From the NCBI RefSeq assembly GCF_006337165.1, contig NZ_CP040896.1, forward strand, positions 2,170,001 through 2,234,000: DNA of 64,000 nucleotides, read 5' to 3'. Source of the stretch: Hymenobacter jejuensis. GTDB lineage: Bacteria; Bacteroidota; Bacteroidia; Cytophagales; Hymenobacteraceae. This document shows, in pieces, positions 1 through 8,763 of this stretch (its first letter is position 1; every line of letters begins with the position of its first letter). The notes under the pieces are model-generated. The model saw only the letters and a list, made by a program, of their open reading frames with translations. It was not told the origin of the DNA and ran no database searches. The translations under genes were made by a program, and so were the position numbers.

Positions 1-2
1 GG

Positions 3-251
3 CTTCCTGCGGCTCCGGCGTTGCTACGCGAAGTGCAGGTCGAGCATCCTGCCGTACGCCAGCTTGGCCTGAGCCGCCTTGTGCAGCCCGCCACCGATTC
101 GCTCCATGCCGATACGACTGTCGTGGTAGCCGTAGGGGTAAAGCGCCCGCTGCCGACTGCCGAGCAACAGCGCCTGCGCCAGTGGCTGACTTTGCGTGCG
201 GGTGGCAAGTACACAGTGGAGGTATTGATAAAAACCGGTGTTGCTAAGTAG
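3..251 (+). CDS. C-terminal fragment of an unidentified protein
   Basis: The frame is open from the left edge of the window to a TAG at 249-251, so this is the last 82 or so codons of a gene that begins outside. The visible part is soluble and mixed alpha/beta, ending in a stretch rich in Leu and Arg around RLRQWL. It loosely resembles the cytosolic tail of DUF389 (TIGR00341) membrane proteins, but no diagnostic motif is present and the membrane part is not visible. It is convergent with the ClC gene, whose stop lies 77 bases downstream. The coding status is reasonable because the opposite-strand ORF here looks like a shadow; the family is a weak guess. Confidence 0.4.
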   Translation, partial: LPAAPALLREVQVEHPAVRQLGLSRLVQPATDSLHADTTVVVAVGVKRPLPTAEQQRLRQWLTLRAGGKYTVEVLIKTGVAK

Positions 252-327
252 CTTGTGGTGAAGCATTTGTAAGGCATCCGTGCTGTTGTACTGGCTAGGC
301 GGCAATGCTTCTTGATGCGGTCGCGAT

Positions 328-1734
328 TTACTTCTCTGCTGGCTGGGCAGAGGGGCGCAGGGCCGGGGACGGCGCCGGTTGCGCCAATGTTTCGCGCAGA
401 AAACCGGTTTTTAAGTGTTCATACAGGGAGTGTGGATCGACTAGAGAGGCTACGGCCTGCGCCATCATGCCGCTGAGCAACAACTGAAAAATGGCCGAGT
501 GGCGGTCTGTCATTTCCAATACCAAAATGGCCGCCGTAAACGGAGAGCGCACCACTCCCGTCAAAAAACTCACCATGCTCACCAAGATCAGCAGGTTGCG
601 GTCTTCTAGCGGCACTCCACCTACCCGACTCAATAAGTCGCCTAGCACCGCCCCGGCACTCAGAGAGGTGGCAAAGATGCCGCCCGCTCCGCCCCCGCAA
701 TAACTTAGGGCCATGCCGGTAAAGCGCACCAGAAACAGATACCAGGGGGTGTGGCTGTCGTTTTCAAACAAGAGCCGGTTGATGATGGGCTTGCCCGTAC
801 CTACCCCTTCTGCGCCTACCAAGTACGCCAGCACTGCTAGCAACAGGCCGCAGCCTACTACCCACCCTACCTGCTGAGCAGTGGTTGCGAAGCGGCGGCG
901 GTAATTGCCGAGCCATAGCAGGGTTTTGGCAAACAGTGCGCCCGCCAGCCCGCAGAGCACGGCTACCAAGGTTACCGTAATCAAAAACCAACCGGCATGC
1001 GCTGTGACTTTTGGAAAACCCAAGTACAGATAAGGGCCCTGCAGGGCTTGTGCCGTGAGGCCAGCCACGATCACTGCCGAAAATACGGCCATGCGGAAGC
1101 GGGCCATGTGCATCTGGGTGAGTTCTTCTACTACAAACACAATGCCTCCTAACGGCGTGTTGAATGCCGCCGCCAGCCCCGCGGCACCGCCTGTTACGAG
1201 CGCAATCTGCCGGGAAAGTTGGGGCCAGCCTGCGGGTTGTAGTCGGTTGATGGCCCGGAAAATCGCGGCGGCTATCTGAATGGTGGGGCCTTCACGTCCG
1301 ATAACGCCGCCGCCCAGCAGCAGCGCCACGCTGCTCAGTATTTTAACGAAGGCCACGCGCAAGCTTAGCAGGTACCCTATGCGGGTGTGGTGGGCCGGCG
1401 TTGACAGTTCTATGCCTGCCATAACCTGCGGAATGCCACTGCCACGGGCCCCCGGAGCCCACCGTTGCACTACCGCCCACGACACGAGAAAGGCGACTGG
1501 CGTCAAAATAAAAGCCAATAAAGGTTCGTGGCGTAGCCAAGCGAAGCTCGTTTGCTCAGCCCACACGAATAGCTTCTCATAGCCGACGGCCACTATCCCT
1601 GTTACAACGGAGGCAAACCAAAAGGGAAAGCTTTGCAGAATCAACCGGCGCACGCGGTCGGTGTAGAGCCGGCGCAGCAGGTGTTGATCCAACCAAGCCA
1701 GCACGCGTGCGTAGCGGGTCAGAGAAGTAGGCAT
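328..1734 (-). CDS. ClC-family chloride channel/transporter
   Basis: Inner-membrane ClC protein of 468 residues, the usual length for a bacterial ClC without CBS domains. The three ion-pathway motifs are visible: GSGIP at residues 98-102, GREGP at 146-150 with gating glutamate E148, and GGIFATSLSAG at 351-361. The motif FNTPLGGIVFVVEE ends at residue 204, and E203/E204 occupies the place of the internal proton glutamate of Cl-/H+ exchangers. By family knowledge this suggests an antiporter rather than a channel. The start is an ATG followed by a basic N-terminus. It stands alone and is divergent from ppk2; the 250 bases between them are AT-rich. The physiological role (acid resistance or charge balance) is inference. 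Confidence 0.93.
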   Translation of the reverse strand: MPTSLTRYARVLAWLDQHLLRRLYTDRVRRLILQSFPFWFASVVTGIVAVGYEKLFVWAEQTSFAWLRHEPLLAFILTPVAFLVSWAVVQRWAPGARGSGIPQVMAGIELSTPAHHTRIGYLLSLRVAFVKILSSVALLLGGGVIGREGPTIQIAAAIFRAINRLQPAGWPQLSRQIALVTGGAAGLAAAFNTPLGGIVFVVEELTQMHMARFRMAVFSAVIVAGLTAQALQGPYLYLGFPKVTAHAGWFLITVTLVAVLCGLAGALFAKTLLWLGNYRRRFATTAQQVGWVVGCGLLLAVLAYLVGAEGVGTGKPIINRLLFENDSHTPWYLFLVRFTGMALSYCGGGAGGIFATSLSAGAVLGDLLSRVGGVPLEDRNLLILVSMVSFLTGVVRSPFTAAILVLEMTDRHSAIFQLLLSGMMAQAVASLVDPHSLYEHLKTGFLRETLAQPAPSPALRPSAQPAEK

Positions 1735-1984
1735 GAGGCGAAAAAAGGGGGTGTCGCCCCTTAATACTCCACAACGGATTATTTCGATATCTAAAGAATA
1801 AGTATAATTTTCTTCTTAATTGTAAAATACTGATTGCTAATTACTTATATAGAATATAAAATGTTTTCTTCAGACCAAACTAAGGATTTGAGCTGTGCTA
1901 TGATTGTGAACTGGGATGCTATTGCTAAAACCCAAAACGGAGCTCGCCTATTGCGCGTACCTCACCAGAAAACCGCTCCGCCAT

Positions 1985-2755
1985 ATGAAAACTCCCGCTG
2001 CCTACAACCTGCTCAAGGTTTCGTCCCGTGCCCCGCATAATGTTCACAAAGAAGAAGTTGAGCGGGAGCTCCGGCGCATTCGCCAAGACTTAGTGGAGTT
2101 GCAGGAGCGGCTATACGCCGAAAACCGCCGTAGTGTGCTCGTGGTGCTGCAAGGCATGGATGCCAGCGGCAAAGACGGTCTGATTCGGCGCGTGTTCAGC
2201 GGCATCAACCCGCAGGGTGTGCGCGTAGATGCCTTCAAAGAACCCACGGACGAAGAGCTGTCCCACGATTTTCTGTGGCGCATTCACCGCAAAACGCCCG
2301 GCCACGGCATGATTCAGGTGTTCAACCGCTCGCATTACGAAGACGTGCTCGTGACCCGGGTTGATAATATCATCGATGACGAGGAAGCCCAGCGTCGTTT
2401 TGAGGCCATCAACGCTTTCGAAACCCTGTTGCAGCAAGCCGGCACGACCATTCTGAAGTTCTACCTGCACGTTTCGGAAAAGGAGCAACGCGAGCGTCTC
2501 GACGAACGCATCAACGATCCGTCCAAGCAGTGGAAATACGATGCCAGTGACCAGGGCAAAGCTTCGCAATGGCCACAGTACCGCGCCATGTATGAAGATG
2601 TGTTTGCGCACTGCAACCCGCCCACTTGCCCTTGGATTCTGGTTCCTTCCGACCAAAACTGGTACAAAGCCTACGTGGTGGCCAGCACGCTACGCCATGC
2701 CCTGCTGGAAATGAATCCGCAGTATCCCAAAGCTAAAACAGAAAGACCTAAATAA
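1985..2755 (+). CDS. ppk2: Polyphosphate kinase 2 family protein
   Basis: PPK2-type nucleotide kinase that transfers phosphate between polyphosphate and nucleotides in the cytoplasm. From the ATG at 1985 it has 256 residues. A Walker A sequence, GMDASGKDG, lies at residues 57-65, and FNRSHYED at 113-120 matches the second conserved motif of the family. The segment NPQGVRVDAFKEP also matches the lid region. The frame stays open upstream to 1916, but that part is low complexity and begins with TTG, so 1985 is preferred. The size and motifs suggest a single-domain enzyme that phosphorylates AMP or ADP, as in Cytophaga class III PPK2; the class is inference. The last seven codons lie inside the long inverted repeat that ends the transcript. 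Confidence 0.9.
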   Translation: MKTPAAYNLLKVSSRAPHNVHKEEVERELRRIRQDLVELQERLYAENRRSVLVVLQGMDASGKDGLIRRVFSGINPQGVRVDAFKEPTDEELSHDFLWRIHRKTPGHGMIQVFNRSHYEDVLVTRVDNIIDDEEAQRRFEAINAFETLLQQAGTTILKFYLHVSEKEQRERLDERINDPSKQWKYDASDQGKASQWPQYRAMYEDVFAHCNPPTCPWILVPSDQNWYKAYVVASTLRHALLEMNPQYPKAKTERPK

Positions 2756-2787
2756 TTGATGATCAATTATTTAGGTCTTTCTGTTTT
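2735..2787. terminator. Perfect 26-bp inverted repeat shared by ppk2 and the LacI gene
   Basis: The arms 2735-2760 and 2762-2787 are exact reverse complements separated by one base. The repeat covers the final codons and stop of ppk2 and ends 18 bases before the stop of the convergent LacI gene. T runs occur on both strands, so it probably works as a bidirectional terminator. The stem is far longer and more AT-rich than most other terminators in the window. Confidence 0.8.
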
Positions 2788-2804
2788 GATTCGATGCTCA
2801 TTTG

Positions 2805-3890
2805 CTACTCTATCGTGCCGATGCCCTCCGGCGCTGGCTGCACTGGCTGCGCCTGCCGCGGCAAGTGCAACGACGATTCGCGGATCAGCAGTTCGGGCTT
2901 CAGAATAATATGCGGCGGGGTGTACTCCGGGCCGCGCTTGAGCAACTGGAGCAACAAGCGCACGGCCGTTTCGCCCATCTGCTCGGCTCGCTGATCGACG
3001 GCGGTGAGGCGGGGGCGGGTCATGTTGGTGAAGGGGTCGTTGCTGAAGCACGCTATTGCCACATCCTGCGGCACCCGGAGCGACTTTTCTTCCAGTACTT
3101 CCAAAGCCCCAATGGTCGGGATGGCATAGGCCGCAAACACGCCGTCGGGCCGCGTGGGCAGGCGCAGCAGCTGCTCCATGCCTGCCCGTCCCGATTCGTT
3201 GTTCAGGGCCGGCAGTGAATACACAAGTTCTTCTTCCACAGGCATTCCGTGCGCCTGCAACGCCTCGGCGTAGCCTCGATATCGGTTACGGCTAGTGTTA
3301 AGGTGTTGAGGGCCAGCTAGATGGGCAATGCGCGTGCAGCCTTGCTCGATCAAATGTGTAACGGCGCGGTACGCCCCCTGAAAGTCATCCAGGATGACGG
3401 CTGTGCTGTTGGGCCAATCGGGTACGCGGTCGAAGAACACAAGGGGCGTACCGGAGTGACGTGCCTGCTCGAAGTGTTGAAGCTGGTCCTCGGTGGTGGC
3501 CGAAAGCGACACCAAAATGCCTTCGACCTGCGCGGCCAGCAGTGTTTCGATGTTGCGCTGTTCGCGTTGCAGGTCTTCGTTAGACTGGCACAACACCACG
3601 TTGAAACCCGCTTGGCTGGCTACTTTCTCAATGCCGTTCATCACGGCCGGGAAGAAATAGCCTTTGATGTGCGGTACGATTACGCCCAAGGTCTTGCTAT
3701 GGCCTTTGCGCAGCGCCGCCGCCATGTGATTAGGCAAATAATTGAGTTCCTGCGCCAATTGCCGGACGCGCACTTTGGTGGCTTCGCTGATGTCTTTGTG
3801 GCCAGCCAATGCCCGCGAAACCGTAGACACGGATAAGCCCAACTGCCGGGCAATGTCAACTATGGATACACGCTTCTGTGGATTAGCCAT
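2805..3890 (-). CDS. LacI-family transcriptional regulator
   Basis: Classic LacI/GalR architecture in 361 residues. The N-terminal helix-turn-helix reads VSIVDIARQLGLSVSTVSRALAG (residues about 8-30), followed by the hinge region with PNHMAAALRKG, and then a periplasmic-binding-like effector domain from about residue 65 (TLGVIVPHIKG). It should bind a palindromic operator and respond to a sugar or related ligand. No carbohydrate gene lies next to it; its neighbours are ppk2 (convergent) and the curli operon (divergent, about 560 bases away), so the target and ligand are unknown. The C-terminal end carries an unusual proline- and glutamine-rich tail. The start is ATG. Confidence 0.93.
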   Translation of the reverse strand: MANPQKRVSIVDIARQLGLSVSTVSRALAGHKDISEATKVRVRQLAQELNYLPNHMAAALRKGHSKTLGVIVPHIKGYFFPAVMNGIEKVASQAGFNVVLCQSNEDLQREQRNIETLLAAQVEGILVSLSATTEDQLQHFEQARHSGTPLVFFDRVPDWPNSTAVILDDFQGAYRAVTHLIEQGCTRIAHLAGPQHLNTSRNRYRGYAEALQAHGMPVEEELVYSLPALNNESGRAGMEQLLRLPTRPDGVFAAYAIPTIGALEVLEEKSLRVPQDVAIACFSNDPFTNMTRPRLTAVDQRAEQMGETAVRLLLQLLKRGPEYTPPHIILKPELLIRESSLHLPRQAQPVQPAPEGIGTIE

Positions 3891-4452
3891 ACGGGAAGTC
3901 GGTAAGGTAAAAGAGGTAAAAGCAATGCAACGAACACGCTACCTGTAAAGAAGAAAAGCCTACGTGCAAGCTGTGTATATGCGTATGGTTATTTTAAAAA
4001 ACTGGGGTATTTACAACAAAAGACCCCCAATCGATATGGCAATATCGGAATTATTGACCTTTTTGTTGCAAGCTCCCCTTAAATCCATTGGTTAAGGAAG
4101 CTACTTATTCTTTCTTACTACAGTTGCGCAAACAACATCGAAAAACCAGGGCCATAGTAGCCTTGGCTTACTGCTTAACGCTTACCGCCCGAAGGTTTGG
4201 TATGGATGGGGAAAGATGTAAAATTCAGTGAATGTTAAAATAATTATACTGTGGTTTCACACCGCGTCTTTTGTAATCTGAGTGGTATTGCTATCCTGCA
4301 CTTGGGTTTAGAATATATTTTTCTTTGATATTTGTATTATTCTTGTGGATATCTACATTTATGCCAAGATCATAGCTATTGTTTCGGCTACTTAAAATCT
4401 CAAGTGCTATTTAAACTAATTGTGTCTTATTTATAAGTTATTGACTCGTAGT
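3891..4452. other. Intergenic region between the LacI gene and the curli operon
   Basis: About 560 bases with no credible ORF, increasingly AT-rich towards csgE. A 16-bp near-palindrome, CGATAT-GGCA-ATATCG, lies at 4032-4047, some 140 bases upstream of the LacI-type gene. It could be an operator for that regulator or for the curli operon; nothing else supports this. No clean Bacteroidetes promoter could be assigned. Confidence 0.35.
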
Positions 4453-5106
4453 ATGTCGAAATACAAAAACAGCTGTAGCTGTACTACAGCCCAACCTCCA
4501 CGGGTTGCAAAAGAAGGCTTGCTTCTGAGGCTGTGCACGCATGGGTGTGGCTGCTTGATTCTGCTCCTATTGCTCTCCACAGCCGCGCTTGCCCAAAGCG
4601 AAAAGCGGGCACCCATCAAAGAAGGCGTCAAGTCAAAGCTCGCCGACCAAGCCCCAGTGAAAGAGAAGGAAGCGGCGCCGCTTCCGCCGAAAAAGCTGGA
4701 AGAAGCGTTGCGGCTGCTGCTGTCTGTCGCCTCCAAAGATTCGGCCCAAAATGCCCAGCGCCGTTTTCGGCCGACCGAAATTGAGGGATTAGTTATTGAT
4801 CAGACTGTCAGTAAGATAGGCCACGATTTTTACGATGTGTTTTTTGGCCAGTGGGACCCGCCTAGCGACTTAGGCGACTTTACGGTGGTGGTGCGCGAAA
4901 AGCCCGGCCGCGGCAATAACACCTTGGTTTCGGTCGAAGTAAACGAGAGCGAACTGCTGGAATTGCCCTTGCCACCGCGCTATGAAGACATCGAAGCGGC
5001 CGCCCTCTACAGCATGAGTGTCGCCGTGGATTTTTTGGTCAACTCACGCAACATCAGCCAGCAGCTCGAGCAGACTGCCGATAATCCCGGCACTGAAGTT
5101 TTTTAA
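4453..5106 (+). CDS. csgE: Curli assembly protein CsgE
   Basis: Periplasmic partner that caps the CsgG secretion pore and guides curlin subunits into it. The C-terminal two thirds carry the CsgE domain: EIEGLVIDQTVSKIGHDFYDVFF, then WDPP and a beta-rich segment ending in VAVDFLVNSRNISQQL. An N-terminal hydrophobic stretch (CLILLLLLSTAALAQ) is a signal peptide. The ATG at 4453 is preferred over an upstream TTG at 4420, giving 217 residues. This is longer than E. coli CsgE because of a charged Lys/Glu-rich linker after the signal peptide. It is the first gene of a csgE-csgF-csgG order, with 45 bases to csgF. Confidence 0.9.
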   Translation: MSKYKNSCSCTTAQPPRVAKEGLLLRLCTHGCGCLILLLLLSTAALAQSEKRAPIKEGVKSKLADQAPVKEKEAAPLPPKKLEEALRLLLSVASKDSAQNAQRRFRPTEIEGLVIDQTVSKIGHDFYDVFFGQWDPPSDLGDFTVVVREKPGRGNNTLVSVEVNESELLELPLPPRYEDIEAAALYSMSVAVDFLVNSRNISQQLEQTADNPGTEVF

Positions 5107-5151
5107 CTGACGGCCGCCTTTCTTCTCTCAACCTTCCTGTTTCTATTATTA

Positions 5152-5589
5152 ATGAAAGCAAATCTACTTCATGGGGCGTTGGTAATGAGTGTGTTAGCGA
5201 TAAGCGCGCATAGCGCCGCCGCTCAGGACTTCACGTACAAAGCCAAAAATCCGGCTTTTGGCGGTGATACGTTCAACTACCAATGGCTGCAAAGCTCGGC
5301 CCAAGCCCAGAACTCCACAAAAGACCCGGCGGCGGCCAGCGCCACCGCGGGCTTTCAGCAGGACCCACTGAAGCAGTTTCAGGACAACCTGAACCAGCAA
5401 CTGCTGGGACAATTGGCGCAAAAGCTGGTCGGTAATCAGTTTGGCGCAGGCAACGAGCCCCTCAAGGCTGGCAATTACAACGTGGGCAGCTATCAGATCG
5501 GCGTCACGCCCAATGGCGGCGGCTTTTCGATCCGGATAACGGACACTAGCACAGGCAACCAGACAACTATCACAATACCAGCTATATAA
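5152..5589 (+). CDS. csgF: Curli assembly protein CsgF
   Basis: Secreted factor that sits at the outer mouth of CsgG and couples secretion to nucleation of the fibre. The mature N-terminus after the signal peptide (cut after SAAAQ) reads FTYKAKNPAFGGDTFNYQWL followed by SSAQAQNS, a close match to the CsgF signature NPAFGG...SAQAQN. The C-terminal part is a beta-rich segment ending TTITIPAI. At 145 residues it has the normal family length. It lies between csgE and csgG with a 26-base gap to the csgG ATG, so co-transcription is likely. Confidence 0.93.
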   Translation: MKANLLHGALVMSVLAISAHSAAAQDFTYKAKNPAFGGDTFNYQWLQSSAQAQNSTKDPAAASATAGFQQDPLKQFQDNLNQQLLGQLAQKLVGNQFGAGNEPLKAGNYNVGSYQIGVTPNGGGFSIRITDTSTGNQTTITIPAI

Positions 5590-5615
5590 CTTTTATACTG
5601 CCTCGTTTGCGCATC

Positions 5616-7019
5616 ATGCTCCGCCCCACCCACCGTTACTTATTGCTGCCGTTATTGCTTTTGCTGAGCGTCGGTGGCTGCGCTCCTTATCTGCACCAGC
5701 GCCTCACCGAAAGCCGGGCCCGGATTGGAGCCGAGATCGAATCTAGCGCGGTGCTGCGGCAATTGCCCGAGCCCAGCGAGCGAATCGTAGTGGCTGTATA
5801 CAAATTCCGCGACCAGACGGGCCAGTACAAGCCGACCGAAAACGGTGCCAGCTTTTCGACTGCCGTCACGCAGGGTGCGACCAGCATTTTGCTGCGCGCC
5901 TTAGAAGACTCGCGTTGGTTTAACCCCATCGAGCGTGAAAACCTAGGTAACCTGCTCAACGAGCGTAAAATCATTCGTTCCAGCCGCGCCGAATATTCGC
6001 AGATGACTGGCAAGCCGGAACCCGCTCTGCCTTCGCTGCTGTTTGCGGGCGTCATTCTAGAAGGGGGTATTATCTCATACGACGCCAACATCATGACCGG
6101 CGGGGCGGGCCTGCGTTATTTTGGTGCCGGAGCTTCGGGCCAGTATCGCCAAGACCGAGTGACGGTGTATCTGAGGGCCATCAGCACCAGTACCGGCGAG
6201 ATCCTCAAGACGGTTTACACGACCAAAACCATTCTGTCGCAGCAAGTTGACGCGAGCTTGTTTCGGTTTGTAAAGTTTCAGCGCCTGCTGGAAGCCGAAA
6301 CCGGCTTTACCTACAACGAGCCCACCGAAATGGCTGTGAAAGATGCCATTGAGAAATCGGTGCAGGCACTTGTGTTCGAGGGGATTCAGGAAAAGCTATG
6401 GGCGCCGCGCACGCCCGGCGATGCCACACAAAATGCTCTGAATCAATATTTTAAGGAAAAGAACGAAAACCAGCAGATTGATGCGCTGGGCCGCACGCAG
6501 CACGACCGACGGGGCCGCTTCGGGGTGGGCATCAGCGGCGCCACCGTCCGGTACACCGGTGATCTGAGCGCGCCCCGGTTTCGGGCCGGAGCCGAGCTTT
6601 CCCTGCACTACCTGGGTGCGCCCGGCAGCCCTTGGTCGGCCAGCGTGACTCTAGGCCGGTTTCAGTTGGGAGCCGGTGACTTTTACCGCGAAACCTTTAA
6701 CTACGCCGAACTGACCGGGCAATACCGTTTGTACCCGCGCGATCGGGTTACGCCATACTTGCTGGCCGGCGCTGGCGCTACGGCACGTACCCAAGCCAGC
6801 ACGAGTTCCCGAGTACTGCCGCATGTCGTAGCCGGGGCCGGCCTTGAAGTGCTGGCTACCGACCGGCTGGCTTTCGGACTGGGCATTGATAATCACTATT
6901 ATCTATCCGACAAGCTGGATCGCGTGAAGCGGGGCAAGTACAATGATTTTTACTGGAGTGGCCGCGCCAGCCTTACCTTTTACTTAGGGCGCCCAGCGGT
7001 CAAAAAGCCGCTTAAATAA
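5616..7019 (+). CDS. csgG: CsgG outer-membrane curli secretion pore with C-terminal extension
   Basis: Forms the nonameric lipoprotein channel that exports curlin subunits. The ATG at 5616 is favoured over an in-frame TTG at 5607; it gives a signal peptide ending in the lipobox SVGGC. The conserved CsgG core follows: VVAVYKFRDQTGQYKP, the pore segment around FSTAVTQGATSILLRALEDS, and RENLGNLLNERKIIR. The core ends near residue 295. About 170 further residues follow (from GRFGVGISGATVRYTGDL), with alternating aromatic and polar beta-strand patterns and a terminal FYLG ending. This looks like an added outer-membrane beta-barrel-type domain absent from the 277-residue E. coli protein. Role of the extension is unknown. 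Confidence 0.92.
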   Translation: MLRPTHRYLLLPLLLLLSVGGCAPYLHQRLTESRARIGAEIESSAVLRQLPEPSERIVVAVYKFRDQTGQYKPTENGASFSTAVTQGATSILLRALEDSRWFNPIERENLGNLLNERKIIRSSRAEYSQMTGKPEPALPSLLFAGVILEGGIISYDANIMTGGAGLRYFGAGASGQYRQDRVTVYLRAISTSTGEILKTVYTTKTILSQQVDASLFRFVKFQRLLEAETGFTYNEPTEMAVKDAIEKSVQALVFEGIQEKLWAPRTPGDATQNALNQYFKEKNENQQIDALGRTQHDRRGRFGVGISGATVRYTGDLSAPRFRAGAELSLHYLGAPGSPWSASVTLGRFQLGAGDFYRETFNYAELTGQYRLYPRDRVTPYLLAGAGATARTQASTSSRVLPHVVAGAGLEVLATDRLAFGLGIDNHYYLSDKLDRVKRGKYNDFYWSGRASLTFYLGRPAVKKPLK

Positions 7020-7144
7020 GGCCGGCCTGTGAAAAAGCACCTGTTTCGCGGAAGTTAAAAATAGGGTAAGTAGCTGATTGTTATAGGATTAACATCTATA
7101 TAATTTATTTTATAAAAAATTTAACAATTTTATACATTAACGGC

Positions 7145-7174
7145 TTTGTATTTAAATATTCACATATATATTTG
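7145..7174 (+). promoter_or_regulatory. Promoter of the large curlin gene
   Basis: TTTG at 7145-7148 and TATATTTG at 7167-7174 are 18 bases apart, fitting the Bacteroidetes TTTG/TAnnTTTG pattern. The start point would be near 7181, giving a 5' leader of about 105 bases. That leader contains an ATTCC..GGAAT-type hairpin at 7179-7195 and a perfect 7-bp-arm palindrome at 7221-7236. Confidence 0.55.
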
Positions 7175-7286
7175 CATCATTCCTCCGGAGGGAATAACTA
7201 TTTATTAGTTAAGTGCCACAAGATGCAGGTGCATCTGAAGGTTAGTGCCTTCTTCAAAACCCCTTTATTATCCCACCACACGTTCC

Positions 7287-8561
7287 ATGAAAAAAGTTAC
7301 ATTCTTCGCCGCTGCATTATTTGTGACCGGCGCCTCTTATGCACAGAGCAACACCCAAAGCTCGTCGTCTTATGGTAATAACAACCGCGTGACCGTCAGC
7401 CAGGTAGGCAGCGGCAACACGGCTACGGCCCGGCAAAACGGCTTCGCCGCCCCCGGCAGTGCTACCGGTGACTACAACCAAGTTGACCAGACTCAGTCGG
7501 GCACCAATGGGTCGGTATCGGTAGAGCAGCAAAACGGCAGCCAGACTTCGGTGCAGATGCAAAGCGGCAACCGAAACACCGCTTCCATCCGGCAGGGCGA
7601 CAATATCTCGGCCAACGACGCTACTACCAACAACTACAACAAGGCTTACCAGTACCAGACGGGCGGTGAGCGCAACAGCGCCTCCTCGCGCCAGCTGAGC
7701 GGTAGCAACACGTCCACCCAAACCCAAACCGGCGGCGAGCGCAACGTGGCCGACGTAGAGCAAAGCTGGGATCAGGGCAACAAGGCCACCCAAACCCAAG
7801 TTGGGGGCGGCGGCAGCGTATTCGGCTCTAGCCTAGGCAACGAAGCCCGCATTTTGCAGAACGGCGCGCGCAACACGGCCACGCAAACCCAAAACCAAGG
7901 CCTGCTCAACAAAGCCAGCATTACGCAGGATGGTCTTGCCCATGACAATACTGCCACCCAGACGCAGAATGGAAGCATCAGCAATACTGCTACCATCAAG
8001 CAACTGGCCAACTCTTACAGCAACACGGCTACGCAAACGCAAGGCGGACTTGGTGGTAATACTGCTTTGATTACGCAAGAAGCTGGTGCTCACAACAATA
8101 CGGCTACGCAAACGCAGAACGGTAGCAATAGCTCTGTGACGATCACCCAGGCAGCCGGCGTATCGGGCAACAAAGCCACGCAAACCCAGGAGTCGTTCTT
8201 CTCGTCCGCTACCATCAACCAGCGCAGCAACAACAACACTGCTACGCAGACCCAGTCTGGGATTAGTGTTGGTTCTAAGGCCATCATCAACCAAGAAGCA
8301 GGCTCGGGCTATGGCCAAGCTACGCAGACCCAAGGTGGTCTGGGCGGCGGCAACTCGGCTTACATCGTGCAGCAGAGCACGGGCAGCAGCGCTTCCAATT
8401 ACAACATGGCCAGCCAAGCGCAAACTGGTTCGCTCAACCTAGCTGAGACCGCACAATTCCTAACCGGCAACTCCAGCACGGTGCTGCAATCGGGTGTTGG
8501 CAACACAACTACCGTACGCCAAAACGCGCCGGCTGGCTTTGTGTTCCCTTCAGGCCACTAG
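7287..8561 (+). CDS. Curlin-repeat amyloid subunit (CsgA-like)
   Basis: Secreted amyloid subunit of 424 residues, much larger than the 151-residue E. coli CsgA. A signal peptide (MKKVTFFAAALFVTGASYAQ) precedes a run of curlin repeats of the Q-x-G-x-x-N-x-A-x-x-x-Q type. The central region repeats a unit of about 25 residues beginning NTATQTQ and containing a second strand such as NTATIKQ; at least nine TQTQ motifs are visible. Stacked, these would form the cross-beta fibre core. The ATG at 7287 is preferred over the TTG-led extension because it begins the signal peptide. It follows csgG but has its own promoter and leader. Whether it is the main subunit or a CsgB-like one cannot be told; length and repeat number suggest major subunit. 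Confidence 0.85.
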   Translation: MKKVTFFAAALFVTGASYAQSNTQSSSSYGNNNRVTVSQVGSGNTATARQNGFAAPGSATGDYNQVDQTQSGTNGSVSVEQQNGSQTSVQMQSGNRNTASIRQGDNISANDATTNNYNKAYQYQTGGERNSASSRQLSGSNTSTQTQTGGERNVADVEQSWDQGNKATQTQVGGGGSVFGSSLGNEARILQNGARNTATQTQNQGLLNKASITQDGLAHDNTATQTQNGSISNTATIKQLANSYSNTATQTQGGLGGNTALITQEAGAHNNTATQTQNGSNSSVTITQAAGVSGNKATQTQESFFSSATINQRSNNNTATQTQSGISVGSKAIINQEAGSGYGQATQTQGGLGGGNSAYIVQQSTGSSASNYNMASQAQTGSLNLAETAQFLTGNSSTVLQSGVGNTTTVRQNAPAGFVFPSGH

Positions 8562-8593
8562 TAGAGCGTTTAGCCGCTAACGGCTTAAAATAG

Positions 8594-8631
8594 ATAGCAC
8601 CTCACACATCGCCGGATTTGTGGGGTGCTAT
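8594..8631 (+). terminator. Hairpin after the large curlin gene
   Basis: Arms of 13 bases (ATAGCACCTCACA and TGTGGGGTGCTAT) pair with one wobble around a 12-base loop. There is no following T run, so it may be a processing or attenuating hairpin that sets the ratio of curlin to the downstream genes rather than a full terminator. Confidence 0.55.
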
Positions 8632-8763
8632 TGCCGTTAGGGAGAATAAAATACCTGTGATGGCACATATTTGCGTAAAAAATGCCTTATTTTTAGACGT
8701 AAATAGTAATAATCCGATACGGGTACTAGCAGTATTACACTCATCAGGCTTTATTCTGCCGAT

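Noticed and set aside
24..305. A 93-residue minus-strand frame at the left edge
   Set aside because: It overlaps the plus-strand open frame that runs in from the edge, and has a composition typical of a shadow.
7700..8450. Regularly repeated DNA in the large curlin gene, CRISPR-like at first sight
   Set aside because: The repeats are in frame, about 75 bases long, degenerate and encode ATQTQ units; there are no constant repeats with unique spacers and no cas genes.
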